Positions 8,775 through 17,957 are shown, counted from the stretch's first letter. The stretch: 39,647 nt of DNA from Acinetobacter lactucae (GCF_013344765.1 NZ_JABVBF010000008.1:1-39647), one strand, 5' to 3'. Made by a program: numbers and translations. The notes: generated by a model not told the origin, from the letters alone.

Positions 8775-10652
8775 TTATTGCTTTAAGGTGGGCACCCGAA
8801 TAATCAGCGGGTTATCAGTTTGCTTTTGATAAAGCTCATCAATTAAAGCGGCACGACGCTTGGTAATATTGCTTTGATTGAGGTTGCCTTTATCGGTCAC
8901 TTCGCCTGCATCGAGTTGAGGTGGCTCGGTCATTAAATAAAGCATTGAGACTGTATTTGAGCTACCAGTCGCATCTTTATTGAAGGTCGTTAAAAATTGG
9001 CGGAACCATTGCTGGACTTTAGGATGCTGTAATATCTCTGTTGCAGAATGTTCGCCAAGCTTAAGGCCTGCATATTGAGCACATGCTTCTAATTTTGGAA
9101 AAATCAGAAAGCCAACAGCATTCAGGTTTGAACCAGTAATACAAACCTCCTGAACCAGTAAATTACCTTGAATGAGCACTTTATTGCGTAGTGTGCCGAC
9201 ATTTACAAAAGTACCCGTATTGAGTTTAAAGTCTTCAGCAATTCGTCCGTCGTACATTAGACCTTTAGTTGGATCATTCACATCGACTAAACGAACGGCA
9301 TCACCCGTATGGAAAAAGCCTTCGTCGTCAAAAACTGTGCTTTGCTGGTCTGCCTTTAAACGCCAATAGCCTTTCATGACATGTTTGCCACGAACACAAA
9401 ACTCAAGTTTGTCACCACATGGCACCAGCTTAATTTCGCATCCCGGAGCAGGGTAACCAATAAAGCCTGCCATCACGCGTGGACCAGTTGTAAAAGCACA
9501 AGATGGTGCTGTTTCTGTCATGCCCAAGCCGCTCATAATACGAATTTTTTCTCCGCAATGTTGCTGAGCAATTTTATCGAGTCTGTTCCAGCCCGCTTCT
9601 GAAAGCGCTGCACCTGCAAAGAATAAAATTTTAACTTTGGCAAAAAAGCGGTCTCTTAATTCTTCATCTTTTTCTAAAGCTTCAGTGAGTTCTTCCCAAC
9701 CTTTTGGCACATTTAAATAAACGGTTGGAGAAATTTCTTTCAAATTACGAATAGTTTCGTCAAATTTTCCTGCAACGGGTTTGCCATCATCAATGTAAAT
9801 GGTGCCTCCGTTATAGAGCGCAATGCCGACATTGTGACTGCCGCCAAAGGTGTGGTGCCAAGACAGCCAGTCGAGTAGGACAGGCGGCGTTTCTTCAAAC
9901 TCAGGGAAAGTTTGCAATAACATTTGCTGATTAACACACAACATTAAATGCGTGGTCGGTACAGCTTTAGGCAATTTGGTTGAACCTGATGTAAACAGAA
10001 ATTTGGCAATCTGGTTTTCATCAAGGGTTTGATAAAACTCTTGTACATTTGAAACTGGCGTATCTAATAGCGACTGAAAAGATGTGCAGATCTGATCGCC
10101 TACAATTCCTTTATTGGTCACCACTTCAATATCAGGCGTAATACATGCCTGAATCGCTTTGGCAAAAGCTTGCCCATCGCTGGCATAGACCATACCAGGA
10201 GTGAGCACTTCAAATACATGTTTGAGTTTGCCAAAGTCTTGGGAAATCAGAGAGTAGGCAGGGGAAATAGCAGAGAAAGGCACACCTGCCAACATGGCAC
10301 CCATAGACAGAGTTAAATGTTCGAGATCATTACCACTTAAAATAACGAGTGGTCGTTCTTGGCTTAAATTACGGTCATGTAATGCCTGAGCAATGTGCCA
10401 TGCACGTTGTAAAACTTCTGCATAACTCAGTTTGACCCATTCGCCTTGAGCATTGCGTTTCGCTGCAAAAATATGGTCTGGTTTGGTTTGTGCAAAATGA
10501 ATTAACCGATCTGTCAGTTTTTGTGGATACGGTTTTAATTGCTCTTTTGGGCTGATATAGAGCGTGTCATCTTTGTGGTGATAATGAATATCATGTTGCC
10601 CTAATTTTACGAACCGTTCGCGGTCTTGTGATTGAGTGGCATTCATTTGCAT
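8775..10652 (-). CDS. hcaC: Hydroxycinnamate (feruloyl/caffeoyl/coumaroyl)-CoA ligase
   Basis: A 625-residue ANL-superfamily adenylate-forming ligase. The P-loop is FLFTSGSTKLPKAVP, the A5 motif is GLGMTETAPSCAF, and GFFHTGDAVRLVD leads into DGRIAEDFKLNTGTFVNVG, where the hinge and a lysine-bearing loop lie. The C-terminal part is longer than in a minimal ligase, as is usual for feruloyl-CoA synthases. The start at 10652 has GGAG 8 bases upstream; GTG at 10661 and ATG at 10646 are alternatives. It activates hydroxycinnamates with ATP and CoA. The products are the substrates of HcaA and, from work in A. baylyi, the inducers that relieve HcaR repression. Confidence 0.85.
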   Translation of the reverse strand: MQMNATQSQDRERFVKLGQHDIHYHHKDDTLYISPKEQLKPYPQKLTDRLIHFAQTKPDHIFAAKRNAQGEWVKLSYAEVLQRAWHIAQALHDRNLSQERPLVILSGNDLEHLTLSMGAMLAGVPFSAISPAYSLISQDFGKLKHVFEVLTPGMVYASDGQAFAKAIQACITPDIEVVTNKGIVGDQICTSFQSLLDTPVSNVQEFYQTLDENQIAKFLFTSGSTKLPKAVPTTHLMLCVNQQMLLQTFPEFEETPPVLLDWLSWHHTFGGSHNVGIALYNGGTIYIDDGKPVAGKFDETIRNLKEISPTVYLNVPKGWEELTEALEKDEELRDRFFAKVKILFFAGAALSEAGWNRLDKIAQQHCGEKIRIMSGLGMTETAPSCAFTTGPRVMAGFIGYPAPGCEIKLVPCGDKLEFCVRGKHVMKGYWRLKADQQSTVFDDEGFFHTGDAVRLVDVNDPTKGLMYDGRIAEDFKLNTGTFVNVGTLRNKVLIQGNLLVQEVCITGSNLNAVGFLIFPKLEACAQYAGLKLGEHSATEILQHPKVQQWFRQFLTTFNKDATGSSNTVSMLYLMTEPPQLDAGEVTDKGNLNQSNITKRRAALIDELYQKQTDNPLIIRVPTLKQ

Positions 10653-10742
10653 TTCTTTCACTCCATGGGAAGCGCATCACTGCGCTTTATTTTTTGCATC
10701 ATGCAATTTTTATTTAATATGTTGTTTTCCGCATTACCCTGA

Positions 10743-12194
10743 CTAAATCGGGTAATGACGTGATTGGGTTTGAATGGTAATCCAGCGTAGTTCGGTAAAT
10801 TCGGCAACAGAGACTTTACTACCAAAACGTCCGTAACCACTCGATTTTGTTCCGCCAAATGGCATTTGAGCTTCGTCATGTACGGTTGCGCCGTTAATAT
10901 GACAAATACCCGAATCAATCTGTTTAGCGACTTCTAATGCCTGTGAAATATTCTGGCTAAACACTGCCGAAGACAGACCAAACTCGCTGTCATTTGCCAG
11001 TGCTATGCCTTCTTCAATGCTTGAAAAACGTTGAACTGTGCATACAGGTCCAAATGATTCTTCGCGGTAAAGCAGCATGTCAGATTTAATATTGAGCACC
11101 AGCGTCGGTTGCATGGTGGTGTCTTCAATATGAATGCCTAAAGGTAAGTCAGCACCTTTGTTTTGGGCATCTTCTAGCAAATGCTGAATACGGTTTGCAG
11201 CACGTCGACTTTCTAAAACACCGAGTACATTGTCTTTTGAAGTTGGATTACCTGCCCGAATAGAGCGGGTTTTTTCAATCAGTTTTTCAATAAATTGGTC
11301 GGCAATTTTGTCTTGAACCAAAACACGTTCGGTCGACATACAAATTTGCCCCTGATTAAAGAATGCTCCAAAAGCAACTGCATTTACGGCTTCATTAATG
11401 TCAGCTTCATTTAAAACCACAACAGGGGCTTTACCACCCAATTCAAGTAAAACAGGTTTTAAATATTTAGCAGCAGTCTCGGCAATAATTTTGCCGACTT
11501 TGGTTGAACCGGTAAAATTAATGCGCTTCACGGCTGGGTGAGACACTAAACGCTCCACGATTTGTGGTGCATCTTCAGCGGCATGCGTAATTACATTCAC
11601 CACACCTTCACCTAGACCTGCTTCATGTAACACTTCACCAATGAGACGATGTGTTGCTGGACAGGCTTCTGATGCTTTTAACACTACCGTGTTACCACAA
11701 GCCAAAGGCATAGCAAGCGCACGTGTTGCCAAAATGACAGGGGCATTCCAAGGTGCAATTCCTACAATCACACCACAAGGAACTCGCACACCCATTGCAA
11801 GATTGCCCGGCACATCTGACGGAATCAGGCTTCCGTCAATTTGTGTGGTCATTGCTGCTGCTTCACGTAACATGTTGGCAGCAAGGTGAACGTTAAACCC
11901 ATACCATGTTGCAGTTGAACCTGTTTCTTGCATTCCAGTTTGAATGAATTGCTCGGTTTTTTGGTCCATTAAATCGGCTGCTTTTAATAAGCGTAAACGG
12001 CGCTCGGTAGGCGAGAGCTTCGACCAAACTTTAAAAGCTTGCTGTGCCGAATCGATGGCACGATCAACATCTTCCAGTGTTGCAGCAGCAGCTTTAGTTG
12101 CCACCGATCCATCAATTGGACTGATACGCTCAAAAGTTGCCTGATTTGATGCATCAACAGATTGACCGTGAATAAGTAACTGTACATTTTGCAT
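10743..12194 (-). CDS. hcaB: Vanillin / hydroxybenzaldehyde dehydrogenase
   Basis: A 483-residue aldehyde dehydrogenase. Visible motifs are GIAPWNAPVILATRAL, FTGSTKVGK in the cofactor domain, the base glutamate in LLELGGKAPVV and the catalytic cysteine in FFNQGQICMSTER. The C-terminal MPFGGTKSSGYGRFG is typical of the benzaldehyde/salicylaldehyde/vanillin branch. AAGGA lies 8 bases before the ATG, and the gene begins 37 bp after hcaA. It should oxidise vanillin, 4-hydroxybenzaldehyde and protocatechualdehyde released by HcaA to vanillate, 4-hydroxybenzoate and protocatechuate; vanillate then goes to VanAB. Confidence 0.87.
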   Translation of the reverse strand: MQNVQLLIHGQSVDASNQATFERISPIDGSVATKAAAATLEDVDRAIDSAQQAFKVWSKLSPTERRLRLLKAADLMDQKTEQFIQTGMQETGSTATWYGFNVHLAANMLREAAAMTTQIDGSLIPSDVPGNLAMGVRVPCGVIVGIAPWNAPVILATRALAMPLACGNTVVLKASEACPATHRLIGEVLHEAGLGEGVVNVITHAAEDAPQIVERLVSHPAVKRINFTGSTKVGKIIAETAAKYLKPVLLELGGKAPVVVLNEADINEAVNAVAFGAFFNQGQICMSTERVLVQDKIADQFIEKLIEKTRSIRAGNPTSKDNVLGVLESRRAANRIQHLLEDAQNKGADLPLGIHIEDTTMQPTLVLNIKSDMLLYREESFGPVCTVQRFSSIEEGIALANDSEFGLSSAVFSQNISQALEVAKQIDSGICHINGATVHDEAQMPFGGTKSSGYGRFGSKVSVAEFTELRWITIQTQSRHYPI

Positions 12195-12231
12195 GGGTTG
12201 CGTCCTTACATTGCCATTAAAGAATCAAAAG

Positions 12232-13065
12232 TTAACCAGTACGTTTATAACTCTGTAAACCCGGTTTAATTGATTTTTCATCTAAGAATTGTTTCAAACC
12301 TTCTTGGCGACCATTTTCAGTATCTCGGTGGATACATTGATCGAGTTTGGCATATAAGTAATCTTCGTTTTGGTCCCATGTCAGTTCACGGCAACGCTTA
12401 AAGCCATTTTTAGCAGTACGAAGAACCACAGGGTTTTTCTCGAGTAAGCAATTTGCAAGTTCAGTCACTTCTGCTTTTAATTGGGCAAGCGGTACACTTT
12501 TATTCACAAGACCCATCGTTTCAGCTTCTTTACCACTAAAGGTTTTACCTGTCATGATGTAATACAAAGATGCACGATGACCTACGGTATCTGCCATTGC
12601 TTTGCTTACAAGGTTGCCCGGTGGGATACCCCAGTTAATTTCAGATAAACCGAAAGTTGCTTCATCTGCTGCAATTGCTAGGTCACATGCCACTAAAGGT
12701 GAGAAACCGCCTCCGAAACACCAGCCGTTGACCATGGCAATGGTTGGCTTTGAATACATCCGAAGAAGTTGCCACTGCCAGCGACATGAGTCACGACGAA
12801 TACGCTCTTGGAAAATCTCTGGTTGAGTATCGACTTCACGGAAATATTCCTTCAAATCCATACCCGCTGTCCAAGAGTCACCTGCACCAGTCAGAACCAA
12901 AACTTTAGCATTTCGATCAAGCTCAAGGGTTTCAAGCACATCAATCATTTCACGATTGAGTGTTGGGCTCATGGCATTTTTCTTTTCTGGGCGGTTTAGG
13001 GTGACCCATGCAATTCCTTCTTCAACTTTAACATCTACTGTTTCCCAGCGGTTTTCATAACTCAT
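12232..13065 (-). CDS. hcaA: Hydroxycinnamoyl-CoA hydratase-lyase
   Basis: A 277-residue crotonase-superfamily enzyme that hydrates feruloyl-, caffeoyl- or coumaroyl-CoA and cleaves it to the aldehyde plus acetyl-CoA. Residues Met69, Tyr74, Ser122, Glu142 and Tyr238 line up, one position offset, with Met70, Tyr75, Ser123, Glu143 and Tyr239 of the Pseudomonas enzyme. These include the catalytic Ser/Glu and the tyrosines holding the 4-hydroxyl. The oxyanion segment is GWCFGGGFSPLVACD. The ATG at 13065 has AAGGAG 7 bases upstream; the longer frame starting at 13155 lacks such a site and runs into the operator region. First gene of the hca operon. Confidence 0.9.
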   Translation of the reverse strand: MSYENRWETVDVKVEEGIAWVTLNRPEKKNAMSPTLNREMIDVLETLELDRNAKVLVLTGAGDSWTAGMDLKEYFREVDTQPEIFQERIRRDSCRWQWQLLRMYSKPTIAMVNGWCFGGGFSPLVACDLAIAADEATFGLSEINWGIPPGNLVSKAMADTVGHRASLYYIMTGKTFSGKEAETMGLVNKSVPLAQLKAEVTELANCLLEKNPVVLRTAKNGFKRCRELTWDQNEDYLYAKLDQCIHRDTENGRQEGLKQFLDEKSIKPGLQSYKRTG

Positions 13066-13110
13066 CTTCATACTCCTTGAATGATTTTTTGCTGTTCTGG
13101 GATTTAATCT

Positions 13111-13252
13111 AATATCAGTTAAACTTACATTCAAGTCTTTTTTATAAAATTTCATAAATATTTTTTAATTCATTGTATTATAAATATTAATTTTTTTTTA
13201 AATTAATTTAATATAAAAATATGTTGATTTTTTAGTAAGTTTAACTGATATT
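13111..13252. promoter_or_regulatory. hcaA-hcaK divergent promoter region with paired HcaR-type operators
   Basis: The element AATATCAGTTAAACTTAC at 13111-13128 recurs as its exact reverse complement at 13235-13252. Each 18-bp copy holds the dyad AGTT-T-AACT. One copy lies 46 bp upstream of the hcaA start and the other 68 bp upstream of hcaK, so each can block one of the two divergent promoters. The 106 bp between them is extremely AT-rich. The natural ligand is the MarR-type repressor HcaR encoded beyond hcaK; that assignment is inferred from position. Confidence 0.75.
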
Positions 13253-13319
13253 TTTGGTGTGTTTAAACAACAATACACAAAGGGCTAAATGGAACGACTA
13301 GTCAATAAAGGACAACACA

Positions 13320-14552
13320 ATGGAAAAAATATCAGGACAGCCTTCAAGGGCAAAAATCACTTTGCTACTGTGCTTTGCCATAGCGATTTTTGAAGGCTTT
13401 GATCTTCAATCAATGGGGGTAGCCGCTCCACGAATGCGGGCTGAGTTTATGTTAGATAATGCCCAGATGGCGTGGGCATTTAGTGCTGCAATTTTGGGAA
13501 CACTCCCAGGCGCAATATTAGGTGGTCGGTTTGCCGATATTATCGGGCGTAAGAAAATTCTGATTTTTAGTATCTTACTTTTTGGAATTATGTCTTTGCT
13601 AACCGCCTATGCGGCCAATTTTAGTCTGTTGCTACTCATTCGTTTTTGTACTGGTTTGGGAATGGGTGGAGCATTACCCATGATGATTACACTTGCCTCT
13701 GAAGCTGTACCTGACCAGCACAAAGGTACTGCGGTTAGTGTGATGTATAGTGGCATTCCTTTTGGTGGCTTACTCACTTCCGTCGTTGCTATGTCGTTGG
13801 CAGGTGATGCAGAGTGGCGTCATATTTTCTATATCGGGGGGATTGCGCCTATTTTACTCATTCCACTGATTATGCGCTTTTTACCTGAGTCAAATGATTA
13901 CCTGCAACGTAAAGTTCAGGCGCAAAAAACCACACCATTCTTTGAGGTTTTATTTGCCAAAGAGCGTCGTATGTCAACCATTCAACTTTGGATAAGTTTT
14001 TTCTGTACGCTGGTGGTACTGTATTTCTTGTTGAACTGGTTGCCGTTACTCATGGGTGCGCAGGGATTATCAAAACTACAGGCGAACTATGTACAGATGG
14101 GCTATAACGTTGGCGGAATTTTAGGTTCGGTTCTGATGGGCGTATTGCTTGATAAATTACGCATGAGTTTTGTGATTAAGCTAATTTATCTCGGCATTTT
14201 ATTCTCACTATGCTGTTTAGCAATTTCTCCAACCGTTGCTTTACTTGCACTTTCGGCAGTGGGTTGTGGCTTATTCATTGTGGGTGGACAATCGGCGTTG
14301 TATGGTCTGGCGGCCATGTATTATCCAACCGAAATGCGTGGAACCGGAGTTGGCGCTGCGGTTGCAATCGGGCGTATTGGTTCGTTTGCTGGACCTTTAA
14401 TGGCTGGTTTTTTACTCTCGCTTGGGCAAAGCTCGACCATCGTGATTGGTTCAAGTATTCCAGTGATTTTAATTGCAGCGATCTCTGCATTACTTCTTGT
14501 CAAAAAACCTAAACAGCCTGTACATTTAGTACAAAGCTCAGGTGCTCGCTAA
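13320..14552 (+). CDS. hcaK: Hydroxycinnamate MFS transporter (aromatic acid:H+ symporter family)
   Basis: A 410-residue major facilitator protein with about twelve membrane segments, of the aromatic acid:H+ symporter type. Marks are FAIAIFEGFDLQSMGVAAP in helix 1 (the GFD motif), GGRFADIIGRKKIL in the helix 2-3 loop, GTGLGMGGALPMM and MRGTGVGAAVAIGRIGSFAGP in the C half. AAAGGA lies 7 bases before the ATG. It diverges from the hca operon behind the shared operator region and matches HcaK of A. baylyi. It pairs functionally with the porin HcaE. It is related to but distinct from the second AAHS transporter at 23613. Confidence 0.85.
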   Translation: MEKISGQPSRAKITLLLCFAIAIFEGFDLQSMGVAAPRMRAEFMLDNAQMAWAFSAAILGTLPGAILGGRFADIIGRKKILIFSILLFGIMSLLTAYAANFSLLLLIRFCTGLGMGGALPMMITLASEAVPDQHKGTAVSVMYSGIPFGGLLTSVVAMSLAGDAEWRHIFYIGGIAPILLIPLIMRFLPESNDYLQRKVQAQKTTPFFEVLFAKERRMSTIQLWISFFCTLVVLYFLLNWLPLLMGAQGLSKLQANYVQMGYNVGGILGSVLMGVLLDKLRMSFVIKLIYLGILFSLCCLAISPTVALLALSAVGCGLFIVGGQSALYGLAAMYYPTEMRGTGVGAAVAIGRIGSFAGPLMAGFLLSLGQSSTIVIGSSIPVILIAAISALLLVKKPKQPVHLVQSSGAR

Positions 14553-14560
14553 GTTTTAAC

Positions 14561-14590
14561 GAAAGTATGGGGTTAGAACCTCATACTTTC
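14561..14590 (+). terminator. Hairpin after hcaK, possible attenuator before hcaR
   Basis: GAAAGTATG (14561-14569) pairs with CATACTTTC (14582-14590). The inner bases continue the stem, with one G-U pair, down to a 2-base tip. No strong T run follows, so partial termination between hcaK and hcaR or an RNA-processing site is more likely than a full stop. Confidence 0.55.
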
Positions 14591-14622
14591 ACTACAGATT
14601 TTATTATGATGATTGAAAGGTT

Positions 14623-15081
14623 ATGGTACGTTCGAATTTAGTTCAAAAAAAAGTAGAAGATGAGCCTAAGTTAAGTTACATGATTGCTCGTGTTGACCGA
14701 ATTATTAGTAAACATTTAACAGAACATTTAAAAGAGCTTGAAATTACCTTACCGCAATTTACCGCACTTTCTGTTTTAGCTTCAAAAAGTAATTTATCCA
14801 ATGCCAAGCTTGCTGAGCGTTCTTTCATAAAGCCTCAATCTGCCAATAAAATCTTGCAAGATTTACTGGTGAATGGCTGGATTGAGAAAAAACCGGACCC
14901 GACACATGGCCGCCGTATTTTAATTACCCTGACCGAAAGCGGGATTGAAAAATTAAACAAATGCAATGAAGTGGTTTTAAAAGTCGAAGAAAAAATGCTT
15001 GAAGGCATTGATATTAACTTGGCTTATTTAATTCGTAATAATCTCGATATTATGGTGAATAATCTTAAAAATTTTAAATAA
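14623..15081 (+). CDS. hcaR: MarR-family repressor of hydroxycinnamate genes
   Basis: A 152-residue winged-helix MarR protein. The recognition region is NAKLAERSFIKPQSANKILQ and the wing is KPDPTHGRRILITLTESG. In A. baylyi, HcaR represses hca genes and is released by hydroxycinnamoyl-CoA thioesters, the products of HcaC. The gene lies 70 bp after hcaK on the same strand. The ATG has AAAGG only 2 bases away, so translation may be weak or the start may lie elsewhere. The exact operator pair at 13111-13252 is its likely target. Confidence 0.85.
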   Translation: MVRSNLVQKKVEDEPKLSYMIARVDRIISKHLTEHLKELEITLPQFTALSVLASKSNLSNAKLAERSFIKPQSANKILQDLLVNGWIEKKPDPTHGRRILITLTESGIEKLNKCNEVVLKVEEKMLEGIDINLAYLIRNNLDIMVNNLKNFK

Positions 15082-15187
15082 GTGTGTTTGTTTAGGTTGA
15101 GTTAAATTGCTAAGTACTGATTCACACAGAAAATTGATTTCATTTTGCAAATGAACTTGCTAGCATCGAAGTGACGTTTTTGATGAT

Positions 15188-15880
15188 GTGTGGCAACGAA
15201 TGTCTTCAGGACAACAAGTTTTACTAAAACTAAGAAAAATGATTATTTCAGGGGAACTCGAAGGCGGTGCCAGAATTGCCGAAATCCCGACTGCCGAGTT
15301 ACTTGGCGTTTCAAGGCAGCCTGTTCGTATAGCCTTTCGCTTGCTTGAGCAAGAAGGGCTCCTCATTAAAAACCCGACTCGTGGTTACACGGTTCGTGAA
15401 ATTTCAGAACAACTCGTTCATGATGCGCTTGAAGTACGCGGTGTGCTTGAAGGATTGGCTGCAAAAACTTTGGCAGAACAAGGCTTAAGCGAAGAGCAGA
15501 AAAAGAAGCTACAACATTGCATTCAAGAAACTGAAAAATTATTTAATGAAACAGACGAGTTTAGCGATGCTGAACTGGAGCGTTATCACCATTTTAATGT
15601 CATCTTTCATGATACCATTATTGAAGGTGCGCAAAACGTTGCACTCATACAGGCTTTAGCGAAAAACAATCAATTGCCGATGGCTTCTGCCCAAGCCATT
15701 ACCTATGACCAGAACCAAGCTTTATCGGAATATCGCCGTTTGCACTATGCACATTTGCAGCATTGTTCGATTTTCGATGCATTGGTAAATCGTCAGGCAG
15801 GGCGTGCTGAAACCTTAATGCGTGAACACAGCAGTGTGGTGATTTTAGGTGAAACACTACGAAATGTTTTAAGTGCTTAA
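15188..15880 (+). CDS. vanR: GntR-family (FadR subfamily) regulator of vanillate genes
   Basis: A 230-residue regulator with an N-terminal GntR winged helix (ILSGELEGG-like region followed by AEIPTAELLGVSRQPVRIAFRLLEQEGLL) and an all-helical FCD ligand-binding domain (HDALEVRGVLEGLAAKTL, then the histidine-bearing RYHHFNVIFHDTI). The convergent neighbours are vanB and vanA, as expected for VanR, which releases DNA on binding vanillate. The start is unsure: GTG at 15188 and ATG at 15200 both lack a clear ribosome site, and a stop at 15161 bounds the frame. The likely targets are the TGGATCCA palindromes beside vanA and vanK. Confidence 0.8.
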   Translation: MWQRMSSGQQVLLKLRKMIISGELEGGARIAEIPTAELLGVSRQPVRIAFRLLEQEGLLIKNPTRGYTVREISEQLVHDALEVRGVLEGLAAKTLAEQGLSEEQKKKLQHCIQETEKLFNETDEFSDAELERYHHFNVIFHDTIIEGAQNVALIQALAKNNQLPMASAQAITYDQNQALSEYRRLHYAHLQHCSIFDALVNRQAGRAETLMREHSSVVILGETLRNVLSA

Positions 15881-15887
15881 GGTGAAA

Positions 15888-15919
15888 TAAGTTCCTTTAT
15901 TTTTGAATAAAGGAACTTA
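15888..15919. terminator. Bidirectional terminator between vanR and vanB
   Basis: A 14-bp perfect stem, TAAGTTCCTTTATT and AATAAAGGAACTTA, with loop TTTG, lies between the convergent vanR and vanB stops. Confidence 0.8.
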
Positions 15920-15923
15920 GGTA

Positions 15924-16868
15924 TTAAAGTTCAATCACAAGATTTTTAGTTTTTGCACGAGAACAGCAGGGTGTAAATTGGTCGTTCAATGCATGTTCCT
16001 CATCGGTCATAAATAGATCTCGATGATCAGGCGTACCCTCTACAACGCGGGTAATACAGGTGCCGCAAATGCCTTGTTCACATGAAACAGGAATATCAAA
16101 ACCATTCGCAATTAATGCTTCAGTAGCAGTCTGCTCTGGCAATACTTCAATTCGGCGGCCTGTACCTTTCACTTCAATTGTAAAAGCTTCATCATTAGAC
16201 GTATCTACTTTTTGCGCGACAAAATGCTCTTGATGTAACTGTTCGCTATGCCAACCTGCTTGTTCGGCCGCGTTCATGACAAACTGCATAAATCCTGTAG
16301 GTCCACATACATATAAGTGTCTATGTGGTGAAGCTCGGCCCAAAACCTCTGCCATATTACATTCGGTATCTGGCTGATCTTGAATATGAAAATGGACTTG
16401 TTCACCAAAGTGCTCGGTTAAGTTGCCATAAAAGGCAATCATTTCATGACTACGAACAAAGTAGTGTAATTCAAAAGGAATATTGGCCGACTTAAGCCGA
16501 TACGCCATCGACAAAATAGGGGTAATACCGATACCACCCGCAAATAAAACCGCTTGTTTGGTTTGAGGATGAATCTCAAATAAATTACGCGGCTCACCAA
16601 TTTTTAAATGATCGCCTTCATAATATTCAGTGTGGATGCAACGTGAACCACCGCGTGAATTGGCATCATGTAAAACACCAATCACATAACGATGTTTTTC
16701 ACTACAACAGTTTGAAAGTGAATATTGACGGGTGAGACCGTTTTTTAGATGTACATCAATGTGCGCACCTGCTTCAAAACTCGGCAGCTCCGTACCATTT
16801 GCTGCAACCAATTCAAACGCACGAATGGTTGGGGTGAGCTGATGAATTTTTTGAATAATAACGTCCAT
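15924..16868 (-). CDS. vanB: Vanillate O-demethylase reductase subunit
   Basis: A 314-residue phthalate-dioxygenase-reductase type protein: a flavin domain (RQYSLSNC), an NAD-binding domain (FAGGIGITPILSM, then YVCGPTGFMQFV) and a C-terminal plant-type 2Fe-2S domain (SCEQGICGTC, final cysteine in TPCCSRAK). It passes electrons from NADH through FMN and 2Fe-2S to VanA. The start is set at 16868, where AAAGGAG is 7 bases upstream; ATG at 16874 would be only 1 base from it. The ribosome site overlaps the vanA stop codon, indicating translational coupling. Confidence 0.9.
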   Translation of the reverse strand: MDVIIQKIHQLTPTIRAFELVAANGTELPSFEAGAHIDVHLKNGLTRQYSLSNCCSEKHRYVIGVLHDANSRGGSRCIHTEYYEGDHLKIGEPRNLFEIHPQTKQAVLFAGGIGITPILSMAYRLKSANIPFELHYFVRSHEMIAFYGNLTEHFGEQVHFHIQDQPDTECNMAEVLGRASPHRHLYVCGPTGFMQFVMNAAEQAGWHSEQLHQEHFVAQKVDTSNDEAFTIEVKGTGRRIEVLPEQTATEALIANGFDIPVSCEQGICGTCITRVVEGTPDHRDLFMTDEEHALNDQFTPCCSRAKTKNLVIEL

Positions 16869-16880
16869 GTTCATGCTCCT

Positions 16881-17957
16881 TTAAATAATCCGAATGTTTG
16901 GAAACTTTTGTGCGGATGTTTCAGGAGGTGTTTTATTTTCTTCGGCAAGTAGTCGCTCAATCACTTTACGAGACTGTACACCGCCTGCGTCGATGTTGAG
17001 CATCAGTAACTTGCGATGTGGATTGTTTAAAATGTTTTGTTGCTGTTGCTCTAGCATTTCTAAATCTTCAGTAAAGATTTTGCCTTGGCCTTCACGAATT
17101 TGATCGGTGAGTTCAGCATTATCTGGCTGGAAGTTGCGTGCCATTCCCCAGAAATACCAATGTGAAGTTTCAGTCTCTGGCGTAATAAAATCGACCACAA
17201 TTGAGGAAACTTTTTTGTCATTTGGTGCGTGATAACCCCCATGTCCAGCATGCGCTACACCTACTTCAATGTGGACATTACTTGGCGCAAAGAAGTGGCA
17301 ACGTTGCCAACGGTCAACAGGTACATCATCAGCCAAATGATTGCCGCGAAGGGCCATTTGCCAAAATGGAGGTGCGATCACATTTTCCATATAGCGTTCG
17401 GTAATGACATGGTCGCCGTCAACTTTAGTGACTGGTAATGACTCATCAATTTCTTTTTGTCCGATGCTGCTTGAGTGAACATAGGTTTCGTGGGTTAAAT
17501 CCATCAGGTTATCGACCATCAAGCGATAATCACACTGAATGTGAAATAGGCCTCCGCCATAGCTCCATTGAGGATGATCTGCCCATTCTAAAGTTGGCAG
17601 TTTTGCTTCATCTGCTAAAGCTTTCTCGCCTGGCCATATCCAAATAAAACCGAACTTTTCGACAACTGCATATGCTTTGTTGCAAGGGAAACCATTTATG
17701 CGTTGGGCTGGCATTGAAACGGTTTTTCCATCACAGCCCATGACTAAACCATGATAACCACATACGAGGTTTCCATCTTCGACATAACCTAGTGAAAGTG
17801 GAGCACCTCGATGCGGACAAAAATCTTCAACGGCTGCAACTTGATTTTCTTTGCCACGGTAAAAAACAATTTTTTCACCACAGATGGTGCGACCTAACGG
17901 TTTGTCTTGAATTTCTTCTGGGCGGCAGGCTACATACCAAGCATTTTTAATAAACAT
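16881..17957 (-). CDS. vanA: Vanillate O-demethylase oxygenase subunit
   Basis: A 358-residue Rieske non-haem iron oxygenase that removes the methyl of vanillate as formaldehyde, giving protocatechuate. Rieske ligands are Cys47 and His49 (FCPHRGAPLSLG) and Cys66 and His69 (LVCGYHG). The mononuclear iron histidines are His156 and His161 in LMDLTHETYVH. AAGGAG lies 8 bases before the ATG. It forms an operon with vanB. A VanR-type palindrome lies 21 bp upstream of the start. Confidence 0.92.
   Translation of the reverse strand: MFIKNAWYVACRPEEIQDKPLGRTICGEKIVFYRGKENQVAAVEDFCPHRGAPLSLGYVEDGNLVCGYHGLVMGCDGKTVSMPAQRINGFPCNKAYAVVEKFGFIWIWPGEKALADEAKLPTLEWADHPQWSYGGGLFHIQCDYRLMVDNLMDLTHETYVHSSSIGQKEIDESLPVTKVDGDHVITERYMENVIAPPFWQMALRGNHLADDVPVDRWQRCHFFAPSNVHIEVGVAHAGHGGYHAPNDKKVSSIVVDFITPETETSHWYFWGMARNFQPDNAELTDQIREGQGKIFTEDLEMLEQQQQNILNNPHRKLLMLNIDAGGVQSRKVIERLLAEENKTPPETSAQKFPNIRII

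Noticed and set aside
17201..17647. Plus-strand open frames across vanA
   Set aside because: They are antisense shadows of a well-supported Rieske oxygenase gene, with no family features or ribosome sites.
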